Assembly: GCA_944380185.1 (NCBI GenBank)
Contig: CALWGV010000028.1
Location: 1-64,000, forward strand
Direction of reading: 5' to 3'
DNA from: an uncultured Lachnospiraceae bacterium
GTDB taxonomy: Bacteria > Bacillota > Clostridia > Lachnospirales > Lachnospiraceae
DNA: 64,000 nucleotides
Part shown: positions 63,421 to 64,000 of the stretch, piece by piece
How positions within the stretch are numbered: the stretch's first letter is position 1
Layout: every line of letters starts with the position of its first letter
The notes under the pieces: generated by a model
What the model was told of the DNA's origin: nothing
The model's database searches: none
What the model saw: only the letters and a program-made list of their open reading frames with translations
Made by a program: the position numbers and the translations under genes

Positions 63421-64000
63421 TCATTCCCCCGATCTTTCTTCTCTCCTCTCCCCATCTTCCCCTTTATCGTAGGTGGAATAGGACTTGGTGTAAAAGCGCA
63501 TCAGCAAGCGCACCACCGGACGAGGCCAGAAATGGGAAAACATCTCTGCCTCCTCAGTACTTCTCCCCTGATTGGCCGTAAAGTCAGAAGTGGTAGCCCC
63601 CTTATGAATCCGGAAAAAGCCTTTGGGACGGGGTTCATAATAGAAACGGCCCGGCCTTTCTGACAGTTTCCAGTACATCTCCCAGTCCAGGGCAAATTTG
63701 AGCCGGGACTGAAACGGCCTCTCTCCCGCAATCTGCCGATTATAAGTCGTCATCGGACAGGAAATGCTGTTGCCCAGGCACAAACAGCTCTTTTTGACCC
63801 AGCGAAGCGACGCCAGACGGTGAAAACGCACCAAGCTGCACAGCAGACGTTTTACCCGGCAAGTCCGTTCTGCCGGGTCAGGTCTTCCGCCGCAAATAGC
63901 CGTATATGCTGTAAAATACAATGAGATATCCGGATATCTTTTCACCGCCGCAAGAAAGCTCTCCAGATAATCCGGCTCATAAATATCATCCTGGTGAGCC
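63421..64000 (-). CDS. GT2-like glycosyltransferase, 5' end outside window
   Basis: A partial gene: the frame is open to the window edge, reading AHQDDIYEPDYLESFL inward, so the start lies beyond 64000. The visible 193 codons contain the HQDD metal motif, CLCLGNSISCPMTTY, DWEMYWKLSERPGRFYY and a C-terminal half parallel to the 51668 protein (LMRFYTKSYSTYDK versus IMVFYKKAYDTYSK). It ends in a charged tail. A GTG at 63945 is internal to the conserved domain and not a start. It probably belongs to the DUF2142 unit. Confidence 0.8.
   Translation of the reverse strand, partial: AHQDDIYEPDYLESFLAAVKRYPDISLYFTAYTAICGGRPDPAERTCRVKRLLCSLVRFHRLASLRWVKKSCLCLGNSISCPMTTYNRQIAGERPFQSRLKFALDWEMYWKLSERPGRFYYEPRPKGFFRIHKGATTSDFTANQGRSTEEAEMFSHFWPRPVVRLLMRFYTKSYSTYDKGEDGERREERSGE

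Noticed and set aside
63421..63945. GTG 63945 as start of the last gene
   Set aside because: The frame stays open to the window edge and encodes the conserved AHQDD motif upstream of it, so the true start lies outside.
1..64000. CRISPR arrays, tRNA or rRNA genes
   Set aside because: No regularly spaced direct repeats, cloverleaf-like sequences or rRNA-like blocks were seen in the few non-coding stretches.

Overview
The window is an almost gene-solid surface-polysaccharide locus from a low-to-mid GC Gram-positive, most likely a gut Lachnospiraceae (Clostridia). This rests on the AGGAGG-type ribosome binding sites, the dense ATGA/GTGA gene overlaps, the IS30-like remnant at the left edge, and typically clostridial glycan families (YfhO, EpsG, and what look like DUF6020, DUF6077 and DUF2142 membrane proteins). 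The family names are recognised by eye; no search was run. No tRNA, rRNA, CRISPR array or transcription regulator was seen.

Layout. (1) 1-2422: two decayed insertion-sequence remnants and AT-rich non-coding DNA form the left edge. (2) 2423-10994, minus strand: a Wzx/Wzy-type unit with a polymerase, a flippase, four cytoplasmic transferases of GT2/GT4 type, a fucosyltransferase-like enzyme and a membrane-anchored polyprenyl-phosphate sugar synthase. (3) 11180-23096: a mosaic of plus and minus genes, nearly all large GT-C-like membrane enzymes, including two paralogues with a discoidin-like C-terminal domain. Two convergent gene pairs meet here; one pair shares a stop-codon palindrome and the other overlaps by 80 bp. 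(4) 59674 down to 23017, minus strand: 32 consecutive co-oriented genes with gaps of at most about 80 bp, probably one 36.7-kb transcription unit with at least one internal promoter (35126-35154). It begins with rfbC and a Wzm/Wzt ABC exporter. Next come a methyltransferase and a kinase-like/GT2/GT4 fusion, then a GtrA/GtrB/GT-C set, a Wzz-like protein, the initiating sugar-phosphate transferase, many transferases, three left-handed beta-helix acyltransferases, an SGNH hydrolase, an EpsG-type polymerase and more GT-C enzymes. (5) 59906-64000, minus strand: two adjacent DUF2142 membrane proteins ending at a strong terminator, and a GT2 cut by the window edge.

How it could work. Cytoplasmic transferases build lipid-linked glycans started by the WbaP-like enzyme. 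Export has two routes: Wzx flippase with Wzy/EpsG polymerase and Wzz, or the Wzm/Wzt ABC exporter, whose C-terminal domain should recognise a capped chain end. Five synthases would make polyprenyl-phosphate sugars, and about 14 GT-C-type proteins would add those sugars outside the membrane, much as CsbB/GtcA/YfhO do in Bacillus. Acyltransferases and the anchored SGNH enzyme may add and remove acyl groups.

Most notable points: the methyltransferase plus kinase/coiled-coil/GT fusion beside Wzm/Wzt, which resembles a rearranged WbdD/WbdA chain-length terminator; the very large set of GT-C and polyprenyl-phosphate-sugar enzymes; a likely operon promoter whose spacer holds a run of seven C, a candidate phase-variation switch; and a GT-C gene interrupted by one in-frame TAG.
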